From Balneolales bacterium (GTDB taxonomy: Bacteria; Bacteroidota; Rhodothermia; Balneolales; Balneolaceae): a DNA stretch of 7,679 nt. The translations under genes and the position numbers were made by a program. This document shows, one piece after another, positions 1 to 7,215 of this stretch. The first letter of the stretch is position 1. Every line of letters starts with the position of its first letter. Location: the NCBI GenBank assembly GCA_030830725.1, contig JAURMN010000168.1:1-7679 (forward strand). Reading direction: 5' to 3'. The notes below the pieces were generated by a model. It had not been told where the DNA came from. It saw only the letters and a program-made list of their open reading frames with translations, and made no database searches.

Positions 1-3000
1 GTTTTATTCTTTTAGGATTGGTAAATCAAAACATACTATTGACGGCAAAAATGCAAATGCTGAAAAAGCGCAACAAACTAAATTCAACACTCTCCTGTAC
101 GGTGGGATTCTGCTGGCTGCATTGGCTATTTTGACGACTGAATGGTTACCCTTAGGCCCTGAATCTTCATGGTTCGCAAACGGATTCTTCATTCTCATTC
201 TTATTATAGTCGTGATGGGAATATTTTGGTGGATCCTCCAACGTTTCCAATCTCTTTTATCTTGGTGCTTGAATCATAAAGCCCTCTTTCTAACACTTCC
301 CATCTTAATCTTTGTCGCAGGAATTGCAAGTTGGCAATCTCTTGAAAAAGAATTTATGCCATCCTTGGATGAGGGTGCTTTTTTGTACATGCCTACGACG
401 CTTCCTCATGCAGGCGTTGATGAAGTCAAAGAACTTCTGAGCACATTAGACGCCCGGATTGCCTCCATTCCCGAGGTTGAGATGGTTGTTGGAAAAGCAG
501 GAAGAGTAAATTCAGCGCTTGATCCGGCACCGTTATCGATGTTCGAAGTACTCATCCAACTTAAAAGTGAGTATAAAACCAATCCACAAGGCAATCGACT
601 TCGTTTTCAGACTGATTCAAAAGGTGAATTTATCTTAGATGAGCAAGAAGAACTGATTCCCGATTCAAAGGGCTCTGCCTATCGGCAGTGGCGCGAATCC
701 ATTCGTTCAAAAGATCAAATCTGGAGAGAAATCCAAGCCGTTGCACAAATTCCAGGGCTCACGTCTGCTCCAAAACTGCAGCCCATTGAAACAAGGCAAA
801 TTATGCTGCAATCGGGAATGCGCTCACCATTGGGAATCAAAATCTTCGGGCCTGATCTGAAAACCATTGAATCTTTTGGACTTCAACTCGAGGAAAGATT
901 GCGAACCATTCAGGGAATTGAGCCGTCGAGTGTATTTGCCGAGAGACTTGTTGGAAAACCCTATCTGGAGTTTGATTGGGATCGCCCAGCACTGGCTCGT
1001 TACGGATTGATGATGGAGGATGTACAACGCATCATATCGATGGGAATCGGCGGAATGGCTATCTCAGAAACTATCGAAGGACGAGAACGATATCCGATAC
1101 GTGTTCGATTCACTCGAGAACAGTTCGAATCTCCAGAATCATTATCTCAACTTTTAATCTCCACTCCCACTGGTGCACAAGTCTCATTAGGGCAACTTGC
1201 CAACATCACCTATCGACAAGGGCCACAAGCGATTAAGAGTGAGGATAATTTTTTGATTGGGTATGTGTTTTTTGGAAAACAAGACGGATTCTCAGACGGA
1301 CAAATCGTTGAATATGCTCAGTCTGAGCTCAATGATTTGATCTCATCTGGCAAAATAGAAATTCCAGCAGGAATTCGTTATGAGTTTTCCGGTACCTACG
1401 AGAATCAAGTTCGTGCTGAAAAAAGACTCTCCATCATCTTGCCTCTTACTCTAGGACTGATCTTCTTTATCCTATTTCTTCAATTCAGATCAGTGAGTAC
1501 AACACTAATGATATTCAGCAGCATTTTACTGGCCTGGATGGGAGGATTTATTCTTTTATGGTTTTATGGTCAATCTTGGTTTTTGAATCTGAGCCCCTTC
1601 GGCATTGACCTTCAGCATCTCTTCAATATCGAACCCACCTATTTGAGCATTGCCGTGTGGGTTGGGTTTTTAGCTCTTTTTGGAATTGCCGCTGACGGTG
1701 CCGTGGTTATGGCGACCTATCTAGATCAACTCTATGCTAAGAACAAACCACAAACTCGATCAGAACTCAGAGAGGTGATTATGGAAGCCGCAAGCAAACG
1801 CATTCGCCCTGCACTGATGACAACCGCCACCACCATTTTGGCTTTCATCCCCATATTAAATTCCACAGGAAAAGGATCCGATATAATGATTCCCATGGCG
1901 ATACCTGGAATAGGTGGGATGTTCGCTCAAATCTTGGCGTTCTTTCTGGTGCCTGTCCTCTATTCGATGTGGAAAGAGAAAGAGCTACCCAAAGAGACAA
2001 TGGAAAAAGGGTCTAGTTCAAGTTCATCACTAGTAATTTCACTTATTTGCATAACCGCCATCCTCTCAGCTCTACCATTGGAAACGGTGACTGCACAAAA
2101 TCAAGACGAATCTAAAATCGAGTATGAAACCCTATCAGCTGTAGTGAACAATGATGCAAAGGCCAACAACGAAACCACCTCAGCAACAGTCAGTAACGAT
2201 TCTCTCACTGCATTCTTGCAAAAAGCGGCTTCCGAAAATCCTGATCTTCTCGCTTCTTTCGCCCGATTCAATGCAGCGACTGCCTCTGCACAGATGATGG
2301 GAGAGATTTCCGATCCACAGCTAATGATGGGTCTATTTTTGTCACCAATTGAAACCCGTTTTGGTGGACAATCAACCCGAGTTGGTGTCCAACAAAAGCT
2401 TCCCTGGTTTGGAATAAGAAATCTCGAAAAATCCATTGGGGCTGATCTCTTATCCATTGCTTACTGGCAATTTATTGAAGATCGAAATCGGATTTTCTAT
2501 CAAGTGAGAAGCACCTGGTACCAGCTTTATTTGACTCATCACTCTCAACGGATTGTAGAAGAACGACTCGCATTACTTTCATCTTTCTATCAAGTAGCCT
2601 TAAAGCGATATGAAACGGCTTCTAATAGCCAAGTTGATTTAATTAGGCTTCAAATTGAGATCGATGAAATCGAGTTGAGATTGCACACCTTGAAAGAGAC
2701 GTACGAGGTGCTGGTTGACCAATTCAGAAGTTTAACCGATCGAGGGGTTCTATCTGAATTTTCCTCTCCATCTAAAGAAATCCTTGAACTTCCAATTCCA
2801 GACACTCTCAGCCTTCATCCACTACCTTTTGCAAAAGATCAACTTTTGGATCGTGTGCTCGAGATGAATCCAAAGATGATTATGGCAATTCAAATGAATG
2901 AACTGAGGGAGAAAAAAGAACAATTAGCCAATCGCCAGACCCTACCCTCTTTTGGCTTGGGTGCTGACTGGATTAAGATCGATGAACGAGATATGATTTC

Positions 3001-3442
3001 GAGTCCTGACAACGGGAAAGATGCCTGGATGGTCTCTTTTGGTCTTTCTTTACCCATCAATCGTGGCAAAAATAGGGCGAATATCGATGAAGCCAGATTT
3101 CAGAATGAGGCTACTCAATTTTATTTTGAATCCGTCAGAAAAGAGCTCTCAAACGAGCTAGCTCGAGCCTTTCAAGAATTACTTGACGCAGAACGAAGGG
3201 TATCACTGTATCAGGGCACCCAACTCAGTCGAAGCAAACAAGCTCTGACCATCTCAATGAAGGCCTATTCCACTGGTGAAGGGTCTATTGATCAGTGGAT
3301 CCAACTGCAACAAATCGATCTTCAAATCAGCCTAAATCGAGAAAAAGCCATTGTGGATTATCTGACAGCTTGGGCGAAGATCGTTAAACTTTGCGATTTG
3401 GATTCCGAATGGTTTGAGACTGAACCACTTGATGTTGAATGA
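1..3442 (+). CDS. cusA: CusA-type Cu(I)/Ag(I) RND efflux pump fused to a TolC/CusC-type outer-membrane factor (5'-truncated)
   Basis: The gene is open from the left edge (first full codon 2-4) and ends at TGA 3440-3442, giving 1146 visible residues; the N-terminal RND half lies outside. The RND part (to about 1990) exports metal ions by proton antiport. It shows a segment before TM7, then EFMPSLDEGAFLYMPTTLP, the porter domain and TM8-12. Methionines at 389, 539 and 803 lie in LYMPTT, APLSMFE and RQIMLQSGMRSP, matching E. coli CusA M573, M623 and M672, the Cu(I)/Ag(I) site. The proton-relay carboxylate is Asp (1694, GIAADGAVV); the CusA Lys984 position reads Ala (1811, RIRPALMTT). A signal-peptide-like segment follows (2000-2095), then an outer-membrane efflux (OEP) domain from about 2204 with SPIETRFGG and KLPWFG. 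Such fusions are known in Bacteroidota relatives. CusB follows in the same direction. Copper/silver specificity is an inference. Confidence 0.93.
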   Translation, partial: FYSFRIGKSKHTIDGKNANAEKAQQTKFNTLLYGGILLAALAILTTEWLPLGPESSWFANGFFILILIIVVMGIFWWILQRFQSLLSWCLNHKALFLTLPILIFVAGIASWQSLEKEFMPSLDEGAFLYMPTTLPHAGVDEVKELLSTLDARIASIPEVEMVVGKAGRVNSALDPAPLSMFEVLIQLKSEYKTNPQGNRLRFQTDSKGEFILDEQEELIPDSKGSAYRQWRESIRSKDQIWREIQAVAQIPGLTSAPKLQPIETRQIMLQSGMRSPLGIKIFGPDLKTIESFGLQLEERLRTIQGIEPSSVFAERLVGKPYLEFDWDRPALARYGLMMEDVQRIISMGIGGMAISETIEGRERYPIRVRFTREQFESPESLSQLLISTPTGAQVSLGQLANITYRQGPQAIKSEDNFLIGYVFFGKQDGFSDGQIVEYAQSELNDLISSGKIEIPAGIRYEFSGTYENQVRAEKRLSIILPLTLGLIFFILFLQFRSVSTTLMIFSSILLAWMGGFILLWFYGQSWFLNLSPFGIDLQHLFNIEPTYLSIAVWVGFLALFGIAADGAVVMATYLDQLYAKNKPQTRSELREVIMEAASKRIRPALMTTATTILAFIPILNSTGKGSDIMIPMAIPGIGGMFAQILAFFLVPVLYSMWKEKELPKETMEKGSSSSSSLVISLICITAILSALPLETVTAQNQDESKIEYETLSAVVNNDAKANNETTSATVSNDSLTAFLQKAASENPDLLASFARFNAATASAQMMGEISDPQLMMGLFLSPIETRFGGQSTRVGVQQKLPWFGIRNLEKSIGADLLSIAYWQFIEDRNRIFYQVRSTWYQLYLTHHSQRIVEERLALLSSFYQVALKRYETASNSQVDLIRLQIEIDEIELRLHTLKETYEVLVDQFRSLTDRGVLSEFSSPSKEILELPIPDTLSLHPLPFAKDQLLDRVLEMNPKMIMAIQMNELREKKEQLANRQTLPSFGLGADWIKIDERDMISSPDNGKDAWMVSFGLSLPINRGKNRANIDEARFQNEATQFYFESVRKELSNELARAFQELLDAERRVSLYQGTQLSRSKQALTISMKAYSTGEGSIDQWIQLQQIDLQISLNREKAIVDYLTAWAKIVKLCDLDSEWFETEPLDVE
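2000..2095 (+). other. Signal-peptide-like segment at the RND/outer-membrane-factor junction, with a possible internal start
   Basis: Within the fusion frame, after the last RND helix and a charged cytoplasmic-type stretch (WKEKELPKETMEKG), there is an ATG at 2000. It is followed by Lys, a run of six serines, a hydrophobic core of about 15 residues (LVISLICITAILSALPL), and V-T-A before Q at 2093/2096. This has the n-, h- and c-regions and the small -1/-3 residues of a Sec signal peptide. Canonical CusA ends in the cytoplasm, so an extra membrane crossing is required to export the TolC part. The segment could be a permanent 13th helix, a cleaved internal signal, or the N-terminus of a separately initiated 480-residue protein. 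No strong ribosome binding site precedes 2000. The shape is seen directly; processing is inference. Confidence 0.6.
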
Positions 3443-3458
3443 CCCGGGCAAAAAGCTT

Positions 3459-3510
3459 AGTAAACCAACAACTAACACACAGCAAACTCCAAAACAAAAC
3501 TCAGTAAACC
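3459..3510 (+). repeat. Two copies of AGTAAACC between the pump genes
   Basis: The 84-bp gap between the fusion gene and cusB is A/C-rich and poor in G. It carries the octamer AGTAAACC at 3459-3466 and again at 3503-3510, 44 bp apart on the same face of the helix. No Shine-Dalgarno sequence is seen before the ATG at 3527; the leader there is A-rich, as is common in Bacteroidota. The repeat is exact, but a regulatory role is only a possibility. Confidence 0.25.
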
Positions 3511-3526
3511 CAAAATCCCAAAAACT

Positions 3527-4993
3527 ATGAAACAGACCTTTATCATAGATCATCTTCGAACTTTAATCATCTCGATGATCACGTGCTTGTTTTTCATTAG
3601 TATGGCATGTAACTCCCCAGATGATTCAAAAAATGCAACAAAAAGTGAACAGGATCACTCTCAGCATGAGGCAGAAGACCATTCAATGCACGGTCACGAC
3701 GGAGAAATTAGTGGTGAACAGAGTCAGATCTACACGTGCAGTATGCATCCACAGGTAAGAAATGAAGCCCCTGGCAGATGCCCAATTTGTGGGATGGATC
3801 TGATTCCTGTAGCCGACGAAACTTCGGTGGAAGATAGCACTGAAACTGAGGTCGAAAATGGCGATCAGATTGGGATCAATGGTAAAATCCAAATTTCAAC
3901 AAATTCTCCTACATCCTCCAACCTGAAAGAAGTGACCCATAATCATACACCCGCTTCAAATTCACTGAATAGTGGGGCTATGCTCTCTCGTGCATTCGCC
4001 TCACAGTCTTCCATTGTTCTGGCTGAAGTAACGTGGAGTGATGCTCTTATTGAACAGACAGTTCCCGGAAAAGTCATGGTCTCGAAAGATGGGATTCGAG
4101 TTCAAACCGCACACGTTTCAGGACGCATTGAGGAGCTATATGTCCGTGAAGATGGTGAATTTATCCAGGCAGGTGAGCCTATAGCCTCTATATATTCACC
4201 AGAGTTAATCAGTGCTCAAAAAGAGCTTCTTGAGGCTTATAAACAGCGAATTGAGTCTCCCGATTTGTACGAAGCTGCAAAAACCAGACTTAAAAACTGG
4301 GAAATTACAGATGCACAGATCCATGACATCGTGCAGTCTGATAAAGTTCTTAATCAAATTGATGTGATGGCAGACTATTCGGGATACCTCGATCAAAAAA
4401 GAGTAGAAGTTGGTGAGTATGTCAACCCAGGTTCTGCTCTACTAAAAATAATCGATTTAAGTACTGTTTTGATTTCATTAGATGCCTCCGCACTTCAATC
4501 TCCTTGGATCCAACTAGGTGATCGGGTCAAGATCGATTCAGATCTCAGTATTGATGCAAAAAATCATGTTTTGGATGGAATTGTAGAATTTATCTCACCT
4601 GTCGTACACCCAACAAGACAAACCACAGAGATACGTACGGAGGTTGACAATACATACAAGTCTCTTCGTCCCGGCATGCTGGTTGAAGCCCGAATTACAT
4701 CCCAATTTTCAGAAGAACCTGTGCGGGTGATTCCCTCCTCGTCAGTACTTTGGACTGGCGAGTCATCACTTGTTTACGCTGCTCATGAGATGAACAATAG
4801 CTGGCATTTCACGCTAAAAAGGGTTTCCATAGGCCCGAGATTTGGAGATCAAGTGACCGTTTTATCTGGGCTGGAAATCGGCGAGCTTATTGTTAAAAAT
4901 GGTGCCTTTAAGATTGATGCTGTTTCACAATTATCTGGAAATATGAGCATGATGTCATCGAATGGTACTGATGGGCATTTGAGCCATCACTAA
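3527..4993 (+). CDS. cusB: CusB-type periplasmic adaptor lipoprotein with heavy-metal-binding domain
   Basis: This 488-residue membrane fusion protein links the RND pump to the outer-membrane factor and probably hands metal to the pump. Residues 1-27 are a lipoprotein signal ending in the lipobox ISMAC, with Cys28 as the lipidated residue. A His-rich stretch follows (H44, H47, H52, H55, H57). Residues 69-95 are a heavy-metal-binding domain of the YTCSMHP...PGRCPICGMDLIPV type, with Cys71, His74, Cys85 and Cys88. From about 165 the HlyD-family body runs: a biotinyl/lipoyl-like half (QTAHVSGRIEELYVREDGE), an alpha-hairpin at about 225-275, the second lipoyl half near 280-310, a beta-barrel at about 315-395 (YKSLRPGMLVEARI) and a membrane-proximal domain to about 465. 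The tail has M473, M475, M476 and three histidines, another likely soft-metal ligand set. It lies 84 bp after the fusion gene and is probably co-transcribed. SilB or a broader CzcB-type name is possible; the Met/His content favours copper/silver. Confidence 0.93.
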   Translation: MKQTFIIDHLRTLIISMITCLFFISMACNSPDDSKNATKSEQDHSQHEAEDHSMHGHDGEISGEQSQIYTCSMHPQVRNEAPGRCPICGMDLIPVADETSVEDSTETEVENGDQIGINGKIQISTNSPTSSNLKEVTHNHTPASNSLNSGAMLSRAFASQSSIVLAEVTWSDALIEQTVPGKVMVSKDGIRVQTAHVSGRIEELYVREDGEFIQAGEPIASIYSPELISAQKELLEAYKQRIESPDLYEAAKTRLKNWEITDAQIHDIVQSDKVLNQIDVMADYSGYLDQKRVEVGEYVNPGSALLKIIDLSTVLISLDASALQSPWIQLGDRVKIDSDLSIDAKNHVLDGIVEFISPVVHPTRQTTEIRTEVDNTYKSLRPGMLVEARITSQFSEEPVRVIPSSSVLWTGESSLVYAAHEMNNSWHFTLKRVSIGPRFGDQVTVLSGLEIGELIVKNGAFKIDAVSQLSGNMSMMSSNGTDGHLSHH

Positions 4994-5026
4994 AATAATT
5001 GAGCTTTTTTTTAGAAGTAATTTTTT
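4990..5026 (+). terminator. Weak candidate terminator after cusB
   Basis: The end of cusB overlaps an A/T-only inverted repeat, CTAAAA (4990-4995) and TTTTAG (5009-5014). Eight consecutive T lie at 5005-5012 and six more at 5021-5026. No G/C-rich stem precedes the T runs, so this is a poor intrinsic terminator. It is listed because the 96-bp gap separates two convergent genes and shows nothing better. Confidence 0.2.
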
Positions 5027-5089
5027 GACGTGATCAACAGATAAAATGGTTCTAAATGCTTCAAGACGAGATTTCGACATAGTAGCCTG

Positions 5090-6262
5090 CTAATTTGACT
5101 CAATTTCGTGATCTTCATAGAGATAAGGGTCTCCTATAGTCGCATCATACTTACTCAGTGCATAGGGAAAGCCTTCCTGATCCAGCGTTACATACACCTC
5201 CTCCAATGAGTGCCAACTTCTACCAGCCACCCATAATTGATGACGTAATCGGGTAATGGTTCCCAGCATAGTGCGTTGAATCCTGAATAATTCGTGAAAC
5301 TGACCGGATGTGGGATTGTACTCATCAATGGTATATGGTGTCAAATCATAGTAATTAGTCAATCTTGAGAAGTAATCTAATATCGATTGAATATCAGAAT
5401 AAGTATATCTCAACCAAGTGTTTTTACGATAAATAGGACCACCCGGTTTTTCCTCATCGAGTTCAGATCGATGAATCATTAGTTGCACGGGCAAAGTGCC
5501 ATTGCCTTCATGATACTCGATTCGAGTGGTATCTGAGTGTATGGCCCCTCTCATCCCATTCTCCACCCTGACAGAGAGCCAATGTTTATTTCGACATTCA
5601 AAATGTGTCTGAATAGTATCATGTAGTGTTGAATCAATTAGCGAATAACGTAGTTCTCGAATCCTCTCTAGTCGTCCTAGGGAATCATAATTCACTCGAA
5701 GATGCAAGAATAAGTACTGACGTATCGAATCCTGTACGTAAGAGCGTTGTTCCAACGGATAACCGCGATCATCATATTCGTACTCAGTAATGAAAACAGT
5801 TGTATCAGGATTTATGCCCTGTCGTACACGTAAGCGAGTGAGCAATCCTTTTTCATTGTGCTGCATCTGAACCTGATCTGTAATTTGCCAGATCTGTGAT
5901 TGACGGAGATTTCGATCCCGTTTTCGAATCAAAATTCCAGTCATTCGTCCTTTATTTACCCCAAACGAATACTCATTGATTTTTGTGGATGAGCTTAGAT
6001 TATTTTCAAGATTCTCTTCAACTTGCAAAAGAAGCTCCGGTTGTCTTGAAACCACTTCTAATTCATCCACTAGTCGCATTAAAAAATGATCTTGAGAAAC
6101 AGACTGAAAAATGGGACTTCTGTAGAGTGTATTCTTCAAGTAAGTTTCAAATCGCTCTACGCGAATTTCCAGAGGCGTGGTTTGTTCCGCCTTTTTTGCC
6201 TGTGCTAGGAGTTGAAAGGACAGCAATTGAAATAACAATAAAAAAAGTGCGCTTCGATTCAT
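5090..6262 (-). CDS. Secreted protein of unknown function with YD-like beta-hairpin motifs
   Basis: I do not recognise this 390-residue protein. The start at 6262 gives a textbook Sec signal peptide: MNR, a Leu/Phe-rich core, then A20-Q21-A22 as a likely signal peptidase I site, so the mature protein should be periplasmic or exported. An ATG seven codons upstream (6283) would give a longer, more basic n-region and cannot be excluded; further upstream codons would bury the signal. There is no lipobox. After a helical-looking region (about 30-90), the chain alternates aromatic and charged residues. Motifs recalling single YD/RHS-type strands recur: HNEKGLLTRLRV (135-146), YEYDDRGYPLEQRSY (161-175), VNYDSLGRLERIREL (190-204) and LDQEGFPYALSKYD (360-373). 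No catalytic motif or transmembrane helix is seen. It is convergent with cusB (96-bp gap) and divergent from the SDR gene, so it is probably its own transcription unit. Confidence 0.8.
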   Translation of the reverse strand: MNRSALFLLLFQLLSFQLLAQAKKAEQTTPLEIRVERFETYLKNTLYRSPIFQSVSQDHFLMRLVDELEVVSRQPELLLQVEENLENNLSSSTKINEYSFGVNKGRMTGILIRKRDRNLRQSQIWQITDQVQMQHNEKGLLTRLRVRQGINPDTTVFITEYEYDDRGYPLEQRSYVQDSIRQYLFLHLRVNYDSLGRLERIRELRYSLIDSTLHDTIQTHFECRNKHWLSVRVENGMRGAIHSDTTRIEYHEGNGTLPVQLMIHRSELDEEKPGGPIYRKNTWLRYTYSDIQSILDYFSRLTNYYDLTPYTIDEYNPTSGQFHELFRIQRTMLGTITRLRHQLWVAGRSWHSLEEVYVTLDQEGFPYALSKYDATIGDPYLYEDHEIESN

Positions 6263-6283
6263 GATTTTCACGTGCTTATTCAT

Positions 6284-6478
6284 GACTATGATTAATTCTA
6301 AAACGAAGTTGTTAACTCTTATAGGGAAAGTCGTTGAGTACATGGAGTCAATCTAGGTAGGCAGAAGTCTGTTGTCAGTGTAGTAGCCCTGCGAACGATT
6401 CAACAGCCCTTAGAGTTTGAATAACGGTTACTTTTTAACCCTTCGACTCATTTTTTAATCCCTCAAACATCAAATTCT
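6284..6478. promoter_or_regulatory. Divergent intergenic region with a small dyad
   Basis: This spacer lies between the secreted-protein gene (leftward) and the SDR gene (rightward), so both promoters should lie in or near it. The clearest structure is an inverted repeat at 6423-6443: GGTTA (6426-6430), five bases, TAACC (6436-6440), extended by AA/TT beyond one mismatch. Its end is 35 bp before the SDR start, a position suited to a repressor site. I found no -35/-10 pair with good spacing for either direction, no convincing Bacteroidota TAnnTTTG element and no Shine-Dalgarno sequence before 6479. Confidence 0.35.
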
Positions 6479-7198
6479 ATGAAAAACCAGGTCGTCATTA
6501 TTGCTGGAGGAAGCGGAGAAATCGGGGAAGCGGCAGGAAGATTATTTGCCAAAGCAGGCGCTAAAGTGATATTGGCTGCTCGGAATCGTATAAAAGCCGA
6601 AGCTACGGCCGCTGAGCTTAATCAAGCTGGTGCAGAAGTTTATGTAATGGACTTAGATGTGACCTCCTCAGACTCGATCAAGCGACTGGTTCAGGAGGTA
6701 GTTGGAAGTCTCGGACGAATCGATATACTCGTAAATGCCTTTGGCGCCGGGATGATTCTACCCATTGAAGAGGCTCAAGAAGCGGATATTCGTCGCGTTA
6801 TGGAAGTGAATACATTAGGCACGATTTTGCTCACACAAGCCGTAATTCCGGTCATGACAGAGCAAAAATCGGGTAAAGTAATTCAAATTCCAGGCATTAT
6901 CGGCAAACATGTGATGCGCGGCTCTTCAATCTATTCCGCATCCAAATTTGCGGTCGTCGGGTTCACAAAAGCTCTGGTGGAAGAGCAAAAACGCAACGGA
7001 ATCGGCTTCTCGCTACTCTATTTAGGCGGTGTAGGGACTCAATTCTGGGATTCAGACATTGTGCAGATGCGAGTGCAGAAGGAGAAAATGTTGACTGCCA
7101 ATGAAGCCGCAAAAGCAATATATTACGCAGCATCACAGCCATCGCCGGGAGTATTGAACGAGTTGGTGATTCAGCCTGATTCACACCAGATGGTGTAA
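6479..7198 (+). CDS. Short-chain dehydrogenase/reductase, atypical active site
   Basis: This 239-residue protein has the length and Rossmann fold order of a classical SDR, a soluble cytoplasmic NAD(P)H-dependent oxidoreductase. The cofactor loop reads AGGSGEIG (9-16), with Ala where Thr is usual. Arg35 after the second strand (LAARNR) favours NADPH. DLDVT (58-62) is the adenine-contact Asp region. The NNAG motif is altered to NAFG (86-89). Asn111 (VNTLG), Tyr152 and Lys156 (YSASK) are present. The catalytic serine, normally 13 residues before the Tyr in an NISS-type motif, is Gly139 in QIPG, and the usual P-G after the sixth strand reads GG (LGGVGT). It is therefore either a divergent subfamily with another catalytic arrangement or a weakly active or binding protein. 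The substrate cannot be named. The ATG at 6479 is the natural start, since the first strand begins at once. The next gene follows after 17 bp. Confidence 0.9.
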   Translation: MKNQVVIIAGGSGEIGEAAGRLFAKAGAKVILAARNRIKAEATAAELNQAGAEVYVMDLDVTSSDSIKRLVQEVVGSLGRIDILVNAFGAGMILPIEEAQEADIRRVMEVNTLGTILLTQAVIPVMTEQKSGKVIQIPGIIGKHVMRGSSIYSASKFAVVGFTKALVEEQKRNGIGFSLLYLGGVGTQFWDSDIVQMRVQKEKMLTANEAAKAIYYAASQPSPGVLNELVIQPDSHQMV

Positions 7199-7215
7199 TT
7201 TGCGTACAAAAATTT

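Noticed and set aside
122..124. Start of the pump gene at 122
   Set aside because: The codon is TTG inside a frame open to the left edge, and the protein here is mid-RND, just before TM7. The true start lies outside the window.
976..1236. Plus-strand open frame inside the pump gene
   Set aside because: It overlaps the strongly supported CusA frame. Its translation is rich in Arg, Thr and His with no domain sense, so it is a shadow frame.
2009..2029. Serine run as a slippage or frameshift site
   Set aside because: The six serine codons mix TCT, AGT and TCA and do not form a homopolymer, and the frame stays open on both sides with matching family motifs.
2101..2457. Minus-strand open frame of 118 codons
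   Set aside because: It is antisense to the linker and OEP region, has no recognisable motif, and the sense strand has clear family motifs (SPIETRFGG, LPWFG).
5026..5038. TTGA-n5-TCAA inverted repeat as a terminator
   Set aside because: The stem has only four pairs, mostly A/T. The adjacent T run precedes it on the plus strand and would be an A run on the minus strand, so it fits neither direction.
5983..6264. Plus-strand open frame of 93 codons
   Set aside because: It is antisense to the signal peptide and N-terminus of the secreted protein. The minus strand gives a coherent signal peptide and full-length protein.
6263..6343. Longer start (6343) for the secreted protein
   Set aside because: It would put 27 residues, including another hydrophobic stretch, before a well-formed signal peptide; starts at 6262 or 6283 are more natural.
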